This document shows positions 17,857 through 26,146 of a DNA stretch of 64,000 nt, one piece after another. The notes beneath the pieces were generated by a model. It did not search any database. It was not told the origin of the DNA and was given only the letters and a program-made list of their open reading frames with translations. This stretch comes from Roseovarius dicentrarchi (GTDB lineage: Bacteria; Pseudomonadota; Alphaproteobacteria; Rhodobacterales; Rhodobacteraceae): the NCBI RefSeq assembly GCF_003316635.1, contig NZ_QNQP01000011.1, forward strand, positions 50,362 to 114,361. The letters run 5' to 3'. Both the position numbers and the translations under genes were made by a program. Within the stretch, counting starts at the first letter, position 1; every line of letters begins with the position of its first letter.

Positions 17857-19326
17857 CTAGCCGCCCATCCGGGTTTCCAGCCGCTCGACCACGCGGGCCG
17901 GAACGCGGGCCTGTGCCAGCTGGTCGAGCAGTTTGTCGCGCATGGCGGCGGGCATATCGCGGCGGCCCTCGACATAGGCGATCAGACGCTCGCGCCGCTC
18001 GCGGGTCAGCTCCAGCATGGCCTGCGGCGCGGGCGGCGCAGCGGCGGCGGCGGCCAGCGGGCGCACCTTGATCCCGGCGCCCAGGAGGGGCGAGCGCTGC
18101 GCGACCACCTGCCGCCCGTCCAGCGGCGGCGCACCTTCCGCCGCGCGCACCAGCACGCTATCGCCCTGCCTGCGCAGAAGCGTCACGGCCAGCGGCTCCA
18201 GCCGGCTGTCTGCGTCCAGCGCCAGCACCGCGCCATCGGCGCCCAGCGCCGTGGCGGGCAGGCTTATGACGCTGTCCAGCACCGGCTCGGACACTTTGAC
18301 GGTGACAAAATCGCCGGGCTTCAGCCCCTGCGCGCGGTCCAGCTGCGCAAAGACAAGCCGTCCGGTCTGCCCCTCGCCCACCGCCGCACTGGCGCGGGTG
18401 AGGGTGCCGGGGGCGGTCAGGTTCAGGCCAAACGCCTCAAGCGAGGCGGTGACAGGCGCGCGGCGCAGGCTGCCGTCCCGGTCCAGCAGCCGGGCAAATT
18501 GCGGTGTCGAAACGCGAAACGCCACTTCCAGCGCGGCGGGGTCAATCAGCGTCGCCAACCGCTCGTTGACGGACACAACGCCGCCCTCGACCACGGCCAC
18601 ATCGCTGAGCGCGCCGGTAAATTCAGCCGTGAGGGTCGTATCGGCCAGCCGCCTTTCCGCCTCGGCCAGCGCTATTTCGGCGCGGCGTTCACGCGTTGCG
18701 GCCTGATCAACGCGCGCCTCGGCCCCGGCCAGCGCCTGCCGGCGCGTCAGGACCGCGCCGCGCGCCGCTGCGGCCGTCAGCTCGGCCGCCTCGACGGCGG
18801 CGGTGGTGCCGACGCCGCGCTGTTCCAGATCGCGCTGGCGCTGAAACGCACGCTCCTGCAGGTCGGACTGATCGCGCGCCGCGGCCAGCTCGTCGCGCGC
18901 CAGATCCAGCGCGCGGGCCGCATCGCGCCCCTCGGCGCGGGCATCCATCAGATCGCTGCGCGCCCGGTCCAGCGCGGACTGTGCATCGGCAGGATCGATC
19001 CGCGCCAGAAACTGGCCCTCGCTCACCTGCCCGCCATCCTCGACCACATCCGCCAGCTCGACAATGCTGCCCGAGGCCTTGGCGCGCAATTCCAGCGACC
19101 GGCGGCTGCGCACCTCGCCATAGATGGTCAGGACCGGGGCAATCGCGCGGCCCTCTGCCAGCACGGTGTTGACGGCAAAAACCCGCTCCTCGCGGGTGCC
19201 GCCATCGGGCGTGCGCGCCAGACGTTCCTGCACCGCGCTGTTCAGCGCGTAGACGCCATACGCCAGAAGGCCCAATGTCAACGACATCAGAAACAGGCCC
19301 GTCAGGCTTCGGCGTATGAACTGCAT
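17857..19326 (-). CDS. Efflux RND periplasmic adaptor subunit
   Basis: A 489-residue membrane-fusion protein with one N-terminal membrane anchor (about residues 8-28). A lipoyl-like half (LELRAKASGSIVELADVVEDGGQV) precedes a long alanine/arginine-rich alpha hairpin (about 115-225), then the second lipoyl half and the beta-barrel. It is longer than usual because of an Ala/Pro linker followed by a charged helical tail (about 430-489). It links the RND permease to an outer-membrane channel. It is read as the first gene of a two-gene operon. Confidence 0.9.
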   Translation of the reverse strand: MQFIRRSLTGLFLMSLTLGLLAYGVYALNSAVQERLARTPDGGTREERVFAVNTVLAEGRAIAPVLTIYGEVRSRRSLELRAKASGSIVELADVVEDGGQVSEGQFLARIDPADAQSALDRARSDLMDARAEGRDAARALDLARDELAAARDQSDLQERAFQRQRDLEQRGVGTTAAVEAAELTAAAARGAVLTRRQALAGAEARVDQAATRERRAEIALAEAERRLADTTLTAEFTGALSDVAVVEGGVVSVNERLATLIDPAALEVAFRVSTPQFARLLDRDGSLRRAPVTASLEAFGLNLTAPGTLTRASAAVGEGQTGRLVFAQLDRAQGLKPGDFVTVKVSEPVLDSVISLPATALGADGAVLALDADSRLEPLAVTLLRRQGDSVLVRAAEGAPPLDGRQVVAQRSPLLGAGIKVRPLAAAAAAPPAPQAMLELTRERRERLIAYVEGRRDMPAAMRDKLLDQLAQARVPARVVERLETRMGG

Positions 19327-19347
19327 CGCTCGGGTGATCCTTGCACA

Positions 19348-19387
19348 GGCGGCGGGTGCCGCAGACGCTTAATGTAAGCCCGCCGCC
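19348..19387 (-). terminator. Inverted repeat downstream of moaB
   Basis: A 9-base perfect stem, GGCGGCGGG (19348-19356) with CCCGCCGCC (19379-19387), with a 22-base loop in the spacer between moaB and the adaptor gene. It lacks a T tract, so terminator function is tentative. Confidence 0.4.
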
Positions 19388-19403
19388 CGAAATACCAAGC
19401 GCA

Positions 19404-19946
19404 TCACTTGCGGCGCTGATGCTCGTCCAGGCGCGGCATGATCTCGACAAAGTTGCAGGGGCGGTGGCGATAATCCAGTTGCAGCACCAGAATGTCATCC
19501 CACGCATCCTTGCAGGCGCCGGGGCTACCGGGCAGCGCAAACAGATAGGTGCCCATCGCCACGCCCGCCGTTGCCCGGCTCTGAATCGCGCTGGTGCCGA
19601 TCTTGGCCATGCTGACATGGGTGAAAACGGTGCCGAAGGCGTGGATTTCCTTCTCATAAACGTCGCGGTGTGCCTCAACCGTGACATCGCGGCCGGTCAG
19701 GCCGGTGCCGCCGGTCGAAATAATCGCATCAATGCCATTGTCCTCGCACCAGGCGCGCAACTGCGCCGCGATCTGGTCACGCTCGTCCGGCACAATGGTC
19801 CGCGCGGCCAGAATATGCCCCGCCGCCTCGATCCGCTGCGCCAGCGTATCACCGGACCGGTCATCGGCCGCGGCGCGCGTGTCGCTGACCGTCAGCACGG
19901 CGATGCGCACCGGAATGAATTCGCGCGCCTCGTCAATACGTCCCAT
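19404..19946 (-). CDS. moaB: Molybdenum cofactor biosynthesis protein B
   Basis: A 180-residue MoaB/Mog-family protein with LTVSDTRAAADDRSGDTL, ISTGGTGLTGRDVT (molybdopterin-binding loop) and ALPGSPGACKDAWDDIL. It adenylylates molybdopterin before molybdate insertion. It is 3 bases downstream of the LysE-family gene, so co-transcription with the uracil-DNA glycosylase and exporter genes is likely although the roles seem unrelated. Confidence 0.92.
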   Translation of the reverse strand: MGRIDEAREFIPVRIAVLTVSDTRAAADDRSGDTLAQRIEAAGHILAARTIVPDERDQIAAQLRAWCEDNGIDAIISTGGTGLTGRDVTVEAHRDVYEKEIHAFGTVFTHVSMAKIGTSAIQSRATAGVAMGTYLFALPGSPGACKDAWDDILVLQLDYRHRPCNFVEIMPRLDEHQRRK

Positions 19947-19949
19947 GGA

Positions 19950-20567
19950 TCATGCCCTTTCCAGAATCGCCAGCCGCAAGGCCAGCGCAGTGAATATGCC
20001 TGCCGAGGCAAACCCCAGCCAACGATTGAACCGCTCGGAACCCGCGACAAGCCGGCCAAGACTGCCGGCAAAGACGCCAACAGCGCCGTTGATGATCAAG
20101 CCGCCAAAGCTCAGGATCGTGCCGAAGATCAGGAACTGCGGCAACAGCGCGCGCGCCGGATCGACAAACTGCGGCAGAAAGGCCAGCACGAAAAAGATCA
20201 CCTTGGGGTTCGTCAGGTTCACAACCAACCCCTCGCGAAACGCGCGGGCGGCGGTCATGGCGCGCCCTTTGGCCCGCATCGGCCCGGCGCGCAGCGCACC
20301 CAGCGCAAGCCATAGCAAATAGCCCACACCGATCCAGCGGATCACGTCAAACAGCCACGGCACCGCCGATACCAGCGCGCCCAGTCCCAGCGCCGCCAGC
20401 CCCACATGCACCAGCACGCCCAGCGCCACGCCGGCGCTGGCGGCCATCGCCTCGCGCCCGCCGGCGCGCAATCCTTGCCCAAGGCAAAACATCATATCCG
20501 CCCCCGGCGTCAGGTTCAGCGCCAGCGCCGCCGGCAAAAAGGCCAGCAAGACCCACAGGTCGATCAT
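19950..20567 (-). CDS. LysE family translocator
   Basis: A 205-residue inner-membrane protein with six predicted helices. The LysE signature TPGADMMFCLGQGLRAG lies in the first loop and GLVVNLTNPKVIFFVLAFLPQF in the middle. The family exports amino acids such as lysine, threonine or homoserine lactone; the substrate here is not predictable. The start ATG 20567 overlaps the stop of the uracil-DNA glycosylase gene (ATGA), which indicates coupling. Confidence 0.92.
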   Translation of the reverse strand: MIDLWVLLAFLPAALALNLTPGADMMFCLGQGLRAGGREAMAASAGVALGVLVHVGLAALGLGALVSAVPWLFDVIRWIGVGYLLWLALGALRAGPMRAKGRAMTAARAFREGLVVNLTNPKVIFFVLAFLPQFVDPARALLPQFLIFGTILSFGGLIINGAVGVFAGSLGRLVAGSERFNRWLGFASAGIFTALALRLAILERA

Positions 20568-21340
20568 ATGCCGCCCTCCCTTAATTTTGCCTGAACGTCC
20601 AGCAGATCCGCCCACGCCGCGCGTTTGGCGCCGGGCATCCGCAACAGATAGGCCGGATGCAGCATCGGCATCACCGGCTTTCCCCATGCTTCGGTCCACT
20701 CCCCGCGCAGGCGCGTGATGCCCTGCTTGCCCAGCACCGTCTGGCAGGGCGCATTGCCCATCAACACCACGATATCGGGTGCCGCCAGCGCAACGTGCCG
20801 CTCCACAAACGGGCGCATCATCTCGATCTCGGCGGCCTTCAGGTCCGCGTTTTGCGGCGGCCGCCAGGGCATCACATTGGTGATATAAACATTCTCGGCC
20901 CGGCTCAGCCCGACAGCGCCCAGCATCCGGTCCAGAAGCTGCCCCGCCCGCCCGACAAAGGGCCGCCCGGCGCGATCCTCGTCGCGCCCCGGCGCCTCGC
21001 CGATGATCATCACGCGCGCGCCCGGCACACCGTCCGCGAATACCAGATTGCGCGCGCCGCGCTTCAACTCGCAGTGCTCATAGCCAGCCAGCGCCGCGCG
21101 CAGCGCCTCCAGATCGCCCGCGCCCTGCGCCGCCTTGCGCGCCGCCGCCACCGCGTCAGAGCCGCCTCCGGTCGCGGCTGGCGCCTGTTTCGGCACCGCC
21201 GGCGCCGCCAGCACCGGCGCGGCCTGCGCCGCCACCTCATACCGGTTCACCGGCACGTCGCCGATCGCCTCATCGGCGCCCAGTTCCACCTGCCACTCCA
21301 GCAGCGCCCGAAGGCTATGAAAATCCAATGCCGAATCCAT
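20564..21340 (-). CDS. Uracil-DNA glycosylase family protein (UDG family 4-like)
   Basis: A 258-residue protein with the catalytic-loop motif [17 protein letters not shown] (114-130), [13 protein letters not shown] and a C-terminal HPAYLLR motif, as in family 4/SPO1-type uracil-DNA glycosylases. It would excise uracil from DNA. An Ala/Pro-rich linker (about 36-60) separates a short N-terminal extension from the catalytic domain. Only two cysteines exist (C90 and C199), so the four-Cys iron-sulfur site of classical family 4 enzymes is not complete. Confidence 0.85.
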   Translation of the reverse strand: MDSALDFHSLRALLEWQVELGADEAIGDVPVNRYEVAAQAAPVLAAPAVPKQAPAATGGGSDAVAAARKAAQGAGDLEALRAALAGYEHCELKRGARNLVFADGVPGARVMIIGEAPGRDEDRAGRPFVGRAGQLLDRMLGAVGLSRAENVYITNVMPWRPPQNADLKAAEIEMMRPFVERHVALAAPDIVVLMGNAPCQTVLGKQGITRLRGEWTEAWGKPVMPMLHPAYLLRMPGAKRAAWADLLDVQAKLREGGI

Positions 21341-21399
21341 GCGCCCAAGCTACCCCGCCGCATCGCCATGCGAAAGCCGCCATTGCGCAGCCCGTCTTT

Positions 21400-21420
21400 C
21401 ATCTTCCTCGAAATACTCAT
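21400..21420 (+). repeat. Dispersed intergenic motif, copy C
   Basis: CATCTTCCTCGAAATACTC plus two bases, in the divergent spacer between the uracil-DNA glycosylase gene and pyrB. It is almost identical to the copy at 8675-8695. Confidence 0.5.
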
Positions 21421-21510
21421 GGAGCGGATCAACAGGCGCCCGGCTTGCCGATTGAACGCCGGCCCCGCGCGTGCGACAATGCTCCGGTCTGCCCAACCCG
21501 GAGCCGCCCC

Positions 21511-22467
21511 TTGTCATTCGAGCATACCCACCTTCTGGGGATCGAGCCTTTGGCCCCCCATGACATCACCACGATCCTTGATCTGGCCGATCAATACGCC
21601 GACCGTGGCCGCAGCGCCGCGAAATACGGCACGGCGCTGGCCGGACTGACCCAGATCAACATGTTCTTTGAAAATTCCACCCGCACGCAGGCCAGTTTCG
21701 AGCTGGCGGGCAAGCGGCTGGGCGCCGACGTGATGTCGATGGCGATGCAGGCCAGCAGCATCAACAAGGGCGAGACGTTGATTGACACCGCCATGACGCT
21801 GAACGCCATGCACCCCGATCTGCTGGTCGTGCGCCACCCGCATTCGGGCGCGGTGGACCTTCTGGCGCAGAAGGTGAACTGCGCGGTGCTGAATGCGGGC
21901 GACGGACGCCACGAACACCCCACGCAGGCGCTGCTGGACGCGCTGACCATCCGCCGCGCCAAGGGGCGGCTGCACCGGCTGAACATCGCCATTTGCGGCG
22001 ATATCGCCCATTCCCGCGTGGCGCGCAGCAACATCATCCTTCTGGGCAAGATGGAAAACCGCATCCGCCTGATCGGTCCGCCCACCTTGATGCCCGCCGG
22101 CATCGCCGAGTTCGGCGTTGAGGTGTATGACGACATGAAACAGGGGCTTGAGGGCGTCGACGTGGTGATGATGCTGCGCCTTCAACGCGAGCGTATGGAT
22201 GGCGGGTTCATCCCGTCCGAGCGGGAATATTACCACCGATACGGGCTGGACGCGGAAAAGCTGGCCCATGCCGCGCCCGATGCCATCGTCATGCATCCCG
22301 GCCCGATGAACCGGGGCGTCGAGATCGACGGCGAACTGGCCGATGATCTGCGCCGCAGCGTCATCCAGCAACAGGTGGAAATGGGCGTCGCCGTGCGCAT
22401 GGCGGCAATGGACCTTCTGGCGCGCAACCTGCGCAAACGCGCCCCAATGGAATCGGTGATGGCATGA
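21511..22467 (+). CDS. pyrB: Aspartate carbamoyltransferase catalytic subunit
   Basis: A 318-residue enzyme catalysing carbamoyl phosphate plus aspartate to carbamoyl aspartate in pyrimidine synthesis. The carbamoyl-phosphate loop FFENSTRTQ (52-60), [24 protein letters not shown] and the HPGPMNRG block are all present. The start is taken at TTG 21511, preceded by GGAG at a 7-base gap, because homologues begin at this LGIEPL-proximal point; no ATG fits. The ATG of the next gene overlaps its stop, beginning a tight pyr cluster. Confidence 0.95.
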   Translation: MSFEHTHLLGIEPLAPHDITTILDLADQYADRGRSAAKYGTALAGLTQINMFFENSTRTQASFELAGKRLGADVMSMAMQASSINKGETLIDTAMTLNAMHPDLLVVRHPHSGAVDLLAQKVNCAVLNAGDGRHEHPTQALLDALTIRRAKGRLHRLNIAICGDIAHSRVARSNIILLGKMENRIRLIGPPTLMPAGIAEFGVEVYDDMKQGLEGVDVVMMLRLQRERMDGGFIPSEREYYHRYGLDAEKLAHAAPDAIVMHPGPMNRGVEIDGELADDLRRSVIQQQVEMGVAVRMAAMDLLARNLRKRAPMESVMA

Positions 22468-23018
22468 GCGACAAAATCGAAATCACGGAACGCGAAACCG
22501 GCATTGTGCGCGTTTTTGCCGTCGATATCCCGGCCGATCAGATCGCGGCCTTTACCGCCCGCAATGGCCGCTGGCCCCTGCGCGAGGCGCTGGGCGCCGA
22601 TGCGCTGGATCCCGACCATATCGAGGTGTTCGATGCCAGCGATCTGGCGGGTGTTGGCCTGCCGAAGTATCTGATCGACGGCCACGCCATCCCCGAGGAT
22701 CAGATCGCGCCGATGCGGACCCGGCTTGACGGCCAGACAGGCACCGTGCTGGTCGCCACCTCCCGCGCTTTTGCCAATACCGCGCAAACGCTCAGCCCAC
22801 GCGCGCCGCTGCGCCTGATCGCCAGCTTCTCCGAGGCGCACACGCCGATCACCTTCGGCGCCCTGCCCGATGCCTCGGCGCAGCCCCAGCAGCCCGAACC
22901 AGAGGCGCCCGCGCCGCGCAAGAAACCGTCGGATGCCGCCATGTCGGGCCGCGTGGCCACCGTGGTTTTGCTGATCTTGGCGCTGCTGGTCACTGTCATG
23001 GTGTGGATCGCGGGATGA
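22464..23018 (+). CDS. Membrane-anchored protein of unknown function in the pyr cluster
   Basis: A 184-residue protein starting at ATG 22464, overlapping the pyrB stop (ATGA). The first 130 residues are soluble and mixed alpha/beta, followed by a Pro/Ala/Glu-rich linker and one C-terminal transmembrane helix (about 164-182), so the bulk should face the cytoplasm. I recognise no named domain. Coupling to pyrB and to the next membrane protein suggests a function tied to the pyr operon, perhaps membrane tethering; that is inference. Confidence 0.78.
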   Translation: MSDKIEITERETGIVRVFAVDIPADQIAAFTARNGRWPLREALGADALDPDHIEVFDASDLAGVGLPKYLIDGHAIPEDQIAPMRTRLDGQTGTVLVATSRAFANTAQTLSPRAPLRLIASFSEAHTPITFGALPDASAQPQQPEPEAPAPRKKPSDAAMSGRVATVVLLILALLVTVMVWIAG

Positions 23019-23470
23019 GCCAGATCGAGCTGCGCAGCGCCATGCCGCCGCTGGCACCGGGCGAGCAGGTGCGCCACGTCTTTCACGCCGATCGCCGCGC
23101 CTATTGGCGCGATCACGCCTGGATGGCTGCGGGCGCGATGGCGCTGGGCATGGCGATCCTGGCGGCGATGGGTAACGCGCATGTCTGGACCGGCGCGGTC
23201 GGCGGGCTGGCCGCCATTGCCCTGCGCGCGTTCTATCTGTCCACCGAATCGCTCAGCGCCGAATGGCAGCTGACCGACCGCCGCCTCTTGGGACCGGGAC
23301 CAACCGCCGTGTCGCTGGGCAATATCGAAAAGGTGCGCGGCCTTGGATCTGCGGTGCAGATCATCACGCGCAGCGGCGACAAATTCCTGCTGAAGTTCCA
23401 GCCCGACCGCCCCGCAACCGAGGCCCGCATCATGGCCGCCGCCGGCATCTCTCCAACCAAAGATCAGTAA
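23015..23470 (+). CDS. Small membrane protein with PH-like C-terminal half
   Basis: A 151-residue protein from ATG 23015, overlapping the preceding stop. Two hydrophobic helices (about 37-55 and 58-75) are followed by WQLTDRRLLGPGPTAVSLGNIEKVRGLGSA-like beta-strand residues, a pattern reminiscent of bacterial PH domains (a strand with TDRRL, then an IEKV loop). The family assignment is tentative. The next gene starts 2 bases after its stop, so it belongs to the pyr cluster. Confidence 0.75.
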   Translation: MSQIELRSAMPPLAPGEQVRHVFHADRRAYWRDHAWMAAGAMALGMAILAAMGNAHVWTGAVGGLAAIALRAFYLSTESLSAEWQLTDRRLLGPGPTAVSLGNIEKVRGLGSAVQIITRSGDKFLLKFQPDRPATEARIMAAAGISPTKDQ

Positions 23471-23471
23471 T

Positions 23472-24761
23472 ATGACCCGCACCCTCATCACCAACGCCAT
23501 CCTGATCGACCCCGACGCGCGGACCGAGACCCCCGGCAGCCTGCTGATCGAGGACGGGCGCATCGCCGCAATCCTGCAAGGGGATGACGCCGCCCCATCG
23601 GGCCAGCCTGCCCGCATCATCGATGCGAATGGCAAACATCTGGCGCCCGGCATCGTCGATATCGGCGTCAAGGTGTGCGAGCCGGGCGAGCGTCACAAGG
23701 AATCGTTCCGCTCGGCCGGCCGCGCCGCTGCGGCGGGCGGCGTCACCACCATCGCCACCCGCCCCGACACGCTGCCCGCCATCGACAGCCCCGAAGTGCT
23801 GGAATTCACCCGCCGCCGCGCGAACGAGGCGGCGCCGGTCAACGTGCTGCCCATGGCCGCACTGACCAAGGGGCGGCTGGGCCGCGAGATGACCGAAATC
23901 GGGTTCCTGATGGATGCGGGCGCCATCGCCTTTACCGATTGCGACCATGTCGTGCAGGATACCAAGGTGCTGGCCCGCGCACTGACCTATGCCCGCGCCT
24001 GCGGCGCGCTGGTCATCGCCCATCCACAAGATCCGAACCTGTCCAAGGGGGCCGCTGCCACTTCGGGCAAGTTCGCGTCGCTCTATGGCCTGCCCGCCGT
24101 GTCACCCATGGCCGAGCGGATGGGCCTTGACCGCGACATCGCCCTGCTGGAGATGACCGGCGCACGCTATCACGCCGACCAGATCACCACCGCCCGCGCC
24201 CTGCCCGCGCTGGAACGGGCCAAGCGCAACGGGCTGGACATCACGGCCGGCACGTCGATCCACCACCTGACGCTGAACGAATTGGATCTGGCGGGCTATC
24301 GCACCTTCTTCAAGGTCAAACCGCCCCTGCGCAGCGAGGAAGACCGGCACGCCATCGTCGCCGCCCTGCGCGACGGCGTGATCGACACGATCAGCTCGAT
24401 GCACACGCCGCAGGACGAAGAAAGCAAACGCCTGCCGTTTGAAGAGGCCGCATCGGGCGCCGTCGCGCTGGAGACGCTGCTGCCCGCCGCGCTGCGGCTG
24501 TATCATTCGGGCGATCTGGATCTGCCGACCCTGTTCCGCGCGCTGTCGCTGAACCCGGCGCGGCGGCTGGGGCTGGAGGCGGGCCGCATGGCCGTGGGCG
24601 CGCCTGCCGATCTGGTGCTGTTCGATGCAAGCAAGCCGTTCGTGCTGGACCGCGCGACGCTGCGGTCAAAATCGAAAAATACGCCCTTTGACGGCGCCCG
24701 CATGCAGGGGCGCGTTATGGCGACCTATGTGGCGGGCGCCCCCGTTTATGAGGCCGAATAA
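23472..24761 (+). CDS. pyrC: Dihydroorotase homologue, probably non-catalytic (PyrX-type)
   Basis: A 429-residue amidohydrolase that aligns along its length with type I dihydroorotases (GGVTT, SIHHLTLNE, FFKVKPPLRSEEDR, AGAPADLVLFD-like end). The HxH metal pair is replaced: the canonical D-x-H-x-H-x-R-EPG reads D63-I-G65-V-K67-V-C69-EPG. The catalytic Asp of the ATDHAPH motif is M310 (SSMHTPQ). It should therefore not bind the zinc pair or hydrolyse dihydroorotate. In Pseudomonas an inactive PyrC' beside PyrB is needed to assemble aspartate carbamoyltransferase; that role fits here. Confidence 0.85.
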   Translation: MTRTLITNAILIDPDARTETPGSLLIEDGRIAAILQGDDAAPSGQPARIIDANGKHLAPGIVDIGVKVCEPGERHKESFRSAGRAAAAGGVTTIATRPDTLPAIDSPEVLEFTRRRANEAAPVNVLPMAALTKGRLGREMTEIGFLMDAGAIAFTDCDHVVQDTKVLARALTYARACGALVIAHPQDPNLSKGAAATSGKFASLYGLPAVSPMAERMGLDRDIALLEMTGARYHADQITTARALPALERAKRNGLDITAGTSIHHLTLNELDLAGYRTFFKVKPPLRSEEDRHAIVAALRDGVIDTISSMHTPQDEESKRLPFEEAASGAVALETLLPAALRLYHSGDLDLPTLFRALSLNPARRLGLEAGRMAVGAPADLVLFDASKPFVLDRATLRSKSKNTPFDGARMQGRVMATYVAGAPVYEAE

Positions 24762-25367
24762 ATGCCGCTGCTTGAAACCACCTTTGCCTTGCTGATCCTG
24801 TGGGCGATTATCGGCTACCTGATGGGGTCGATCCCGTCGGGGATGATCCTGGCCCGCGTTCTGGGGCTGGGCGATCTGCGCAGCATCGGATCGGGCAATA
24901 TCGGCGCAACGAATGTGCTGCGCACCGGGTCCAAGGGCGCAGCGGCGGGGACGCTGCTGCTGGATGCCGCCAAGGGCGCGATGCCTGTTCTGCTGGCCGG
25001 CTGGCTGGCGGGCGAGGATGCGGCGCAGCTGGCGGCGCTGGCGGCGTTTCTGGGTCATTGCTTCCCTATCTGGCTGGGCTTTCGCGGCGGCAAGGGCGTG
25101 GCGACGTTTCTGGGCGTGGCGCTGGCGTTGGCATGGCCGGTGGGGCTGCTGTGCTGCGCGACATGGCTGGCCACGGCAGCGATCACGCGCATATCGTCGC
25201 TGTCGGCGCTGGTGGCGGCAGTCAGTGCGCCGGTCTGGATGCTGGTGCTGGGATACTGGTCGATGCTGGTGCTTGGGATCCTGCTGGCGGCGCTGATCCT
25301 GTGGCGCCACAGCGCCAATATCGCACGGCTGCGCGCAGGGACCGAACCAAGGATCGGCGCCAAATAG
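24762..25367 (+). CDS. plsY: Glycerol-3-phosphate 1-O-acyltransferase PlsY
   Basis: A 201-residue inner-membrane enzyme of the acyl-phosphate-dependent route to lysophosphatidate. The PlsY motifs GSIPSGMILARVLGL, GSGNIGATNVLR and HCFPIWLGFRGGKGVATFLG are all present, with five or more helices. Its ATG follows the stop of the dihydroorotase homologue directly, so it is the last gene of the pyrB cluster. It converges on the cysQ gene. Confidence 0.95.
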   Translation: MPLLETTFALLILWAIIGYLMGSIPSGMILARVLGLGDLRSIGSGNIGATNVLRTGSKGAAAGTLLLDAAKGAMPVLLAGWLAGEDAAQLAALAAFLGHCFPIWLGFRGGKGVATFLGVALALAWPVGLLCCATWLATAAITRISSLSALVAAVSAPVWMLVLGYWSMLVLGILLAALILWRHSANIARLRAGTEPRIGAK

Positions 25368-25391
25368 CGCGCTTAGGCCAGCGCGCCGATC
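25352..25391. terminator. Inverted repeat at the plsY/cysQ convergent ends
   Basis: A perfect 9-base stem, GATCGGCGC (25352-25360) with GCGCCGATC (25383-25391), spans both stop codons with a 22-base loop. It could serve as a bidirectional terminator, though no T tract is seen. Confidence 0.4.
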
Positions 25392-26146
25392 ATCTGCGCA
25401 TGCAAGAGCGGCCCCGCCGCAACCATGCCATCCACCTGCGGCACCGCATTGTTGAAACGCAGCACCTGACCGCGCCGGTCGGTTGACAGCGCGCCGGCCT
25501 CGCGCAGGATCAGATCGCCGGCGGCAACGTCCCATTCCCACGTCTTGCGCAGGGTCATCATCGCGTCAAACCGTCCCTCGGCCACCAGGCTGAGGCGATA
25601 TGCCAGCGACGGGCGATGTTCGCGTTTGAAGGCCGGCACCGGCCCGCGCCAGTGCTGCGCCTCCAGCGTCGGGCGCGCGGCCAGCAGAGTTGCGCCTTCG
25701 GCGCGGTCCATGGCGCTGGCGCGGATGGGAATGCCATTCAGCGTCGCCCCCTCGCCCAAGGCGGCCGCATACATCAGATCCAGCATCGGCAGATAGACGA
25801 CCGCCGCCGTCACCTGACCCTCATCCACCACCGCCAGCGCATGCGCCCATGCGCGGCTGCCGTCGATGAAACTGCGGGTGCCGTCGATGGGGTCGATGAT
25901 GAAGGTGCGCGGCGCGGCGGCGCGCAGGGGGTCATGCGCGCTTTCCTCGCTGAGCCAGCCATAGGCGGGGCGCGCGCCGCGCAGCTGTGCCTCCAGCGCG
26001 TCATTCACGGCCAGATCCGCCTCGGTCACGGGGCCGGCATCGCCCGGCTTGTCCCAGCGTTTGACCGTGGTGCCGACATACCGCGTCGCCACCTCGCCCG
26101 CCGCGCGCGCGGCCTCGATCAGCAAAGGCAGATCACGCGCCGGCAA
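25373..26146 (-). CDS. cysQ: 3'(2'),5'-bisphosphate nucleotidase / inositol monophosphatase family
   Basis: A 257-residue Mg-dependent phosphatase. The metal motifs are WLSEES, DPIDGTRSFIDG and WEWDVAAGDLILREAGA. CysQ removes the 3'-phosphate of PAP(S) in sulfur assimilation; inositol monophosphatase activity is the alternative for this fold. The start is the TTG at 26146 with AGGGG about 6 bases before it, overlapping the end of pmbA by 14 bases. The N-terminus then matches known homologues (MPARDLPLLIEAARAAGE). Confidence 0.85.
   Translation of the reverse strand: MPARDLPLLIEAARAAGEVATRYVGTTVKRWDKPGDAGPVTEADLAVNDALEAQLRGARPAYGWLSEESAHDPLRAAAPRTFIIDPIDGTRSFIDGSRAWAHALAVVDEGQVTAAVVYLPMLDLMYAAALGEGATLNGIPIRASAMDRAEGATLLAARPTLEAQHWRGPVPAFKREHRPSLAYRLSLVAEGRFDAMMTLRKTWEWDVAAGDLILREAGALSTDRRGQVLRFNNAVPQVDGMVAAGPLLHAQMIGALA

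Noticed and set aside
14482..19377. A 1631-codon open frame on the plus strand
   Set aside because: It is antisense to the RND permease and adaptor genes. Its translation is low-complexity (His/Gln/Arg/Gly-rich), typical of high-GC shadow frames, and it has no domain.
19379..19396. Fourth copy of the dispersed motif near CCCGAAATACC
   Set aside because: It shares only the CGAAATAC core and lacks the CATC-T half, so it is left out of the repeat set.
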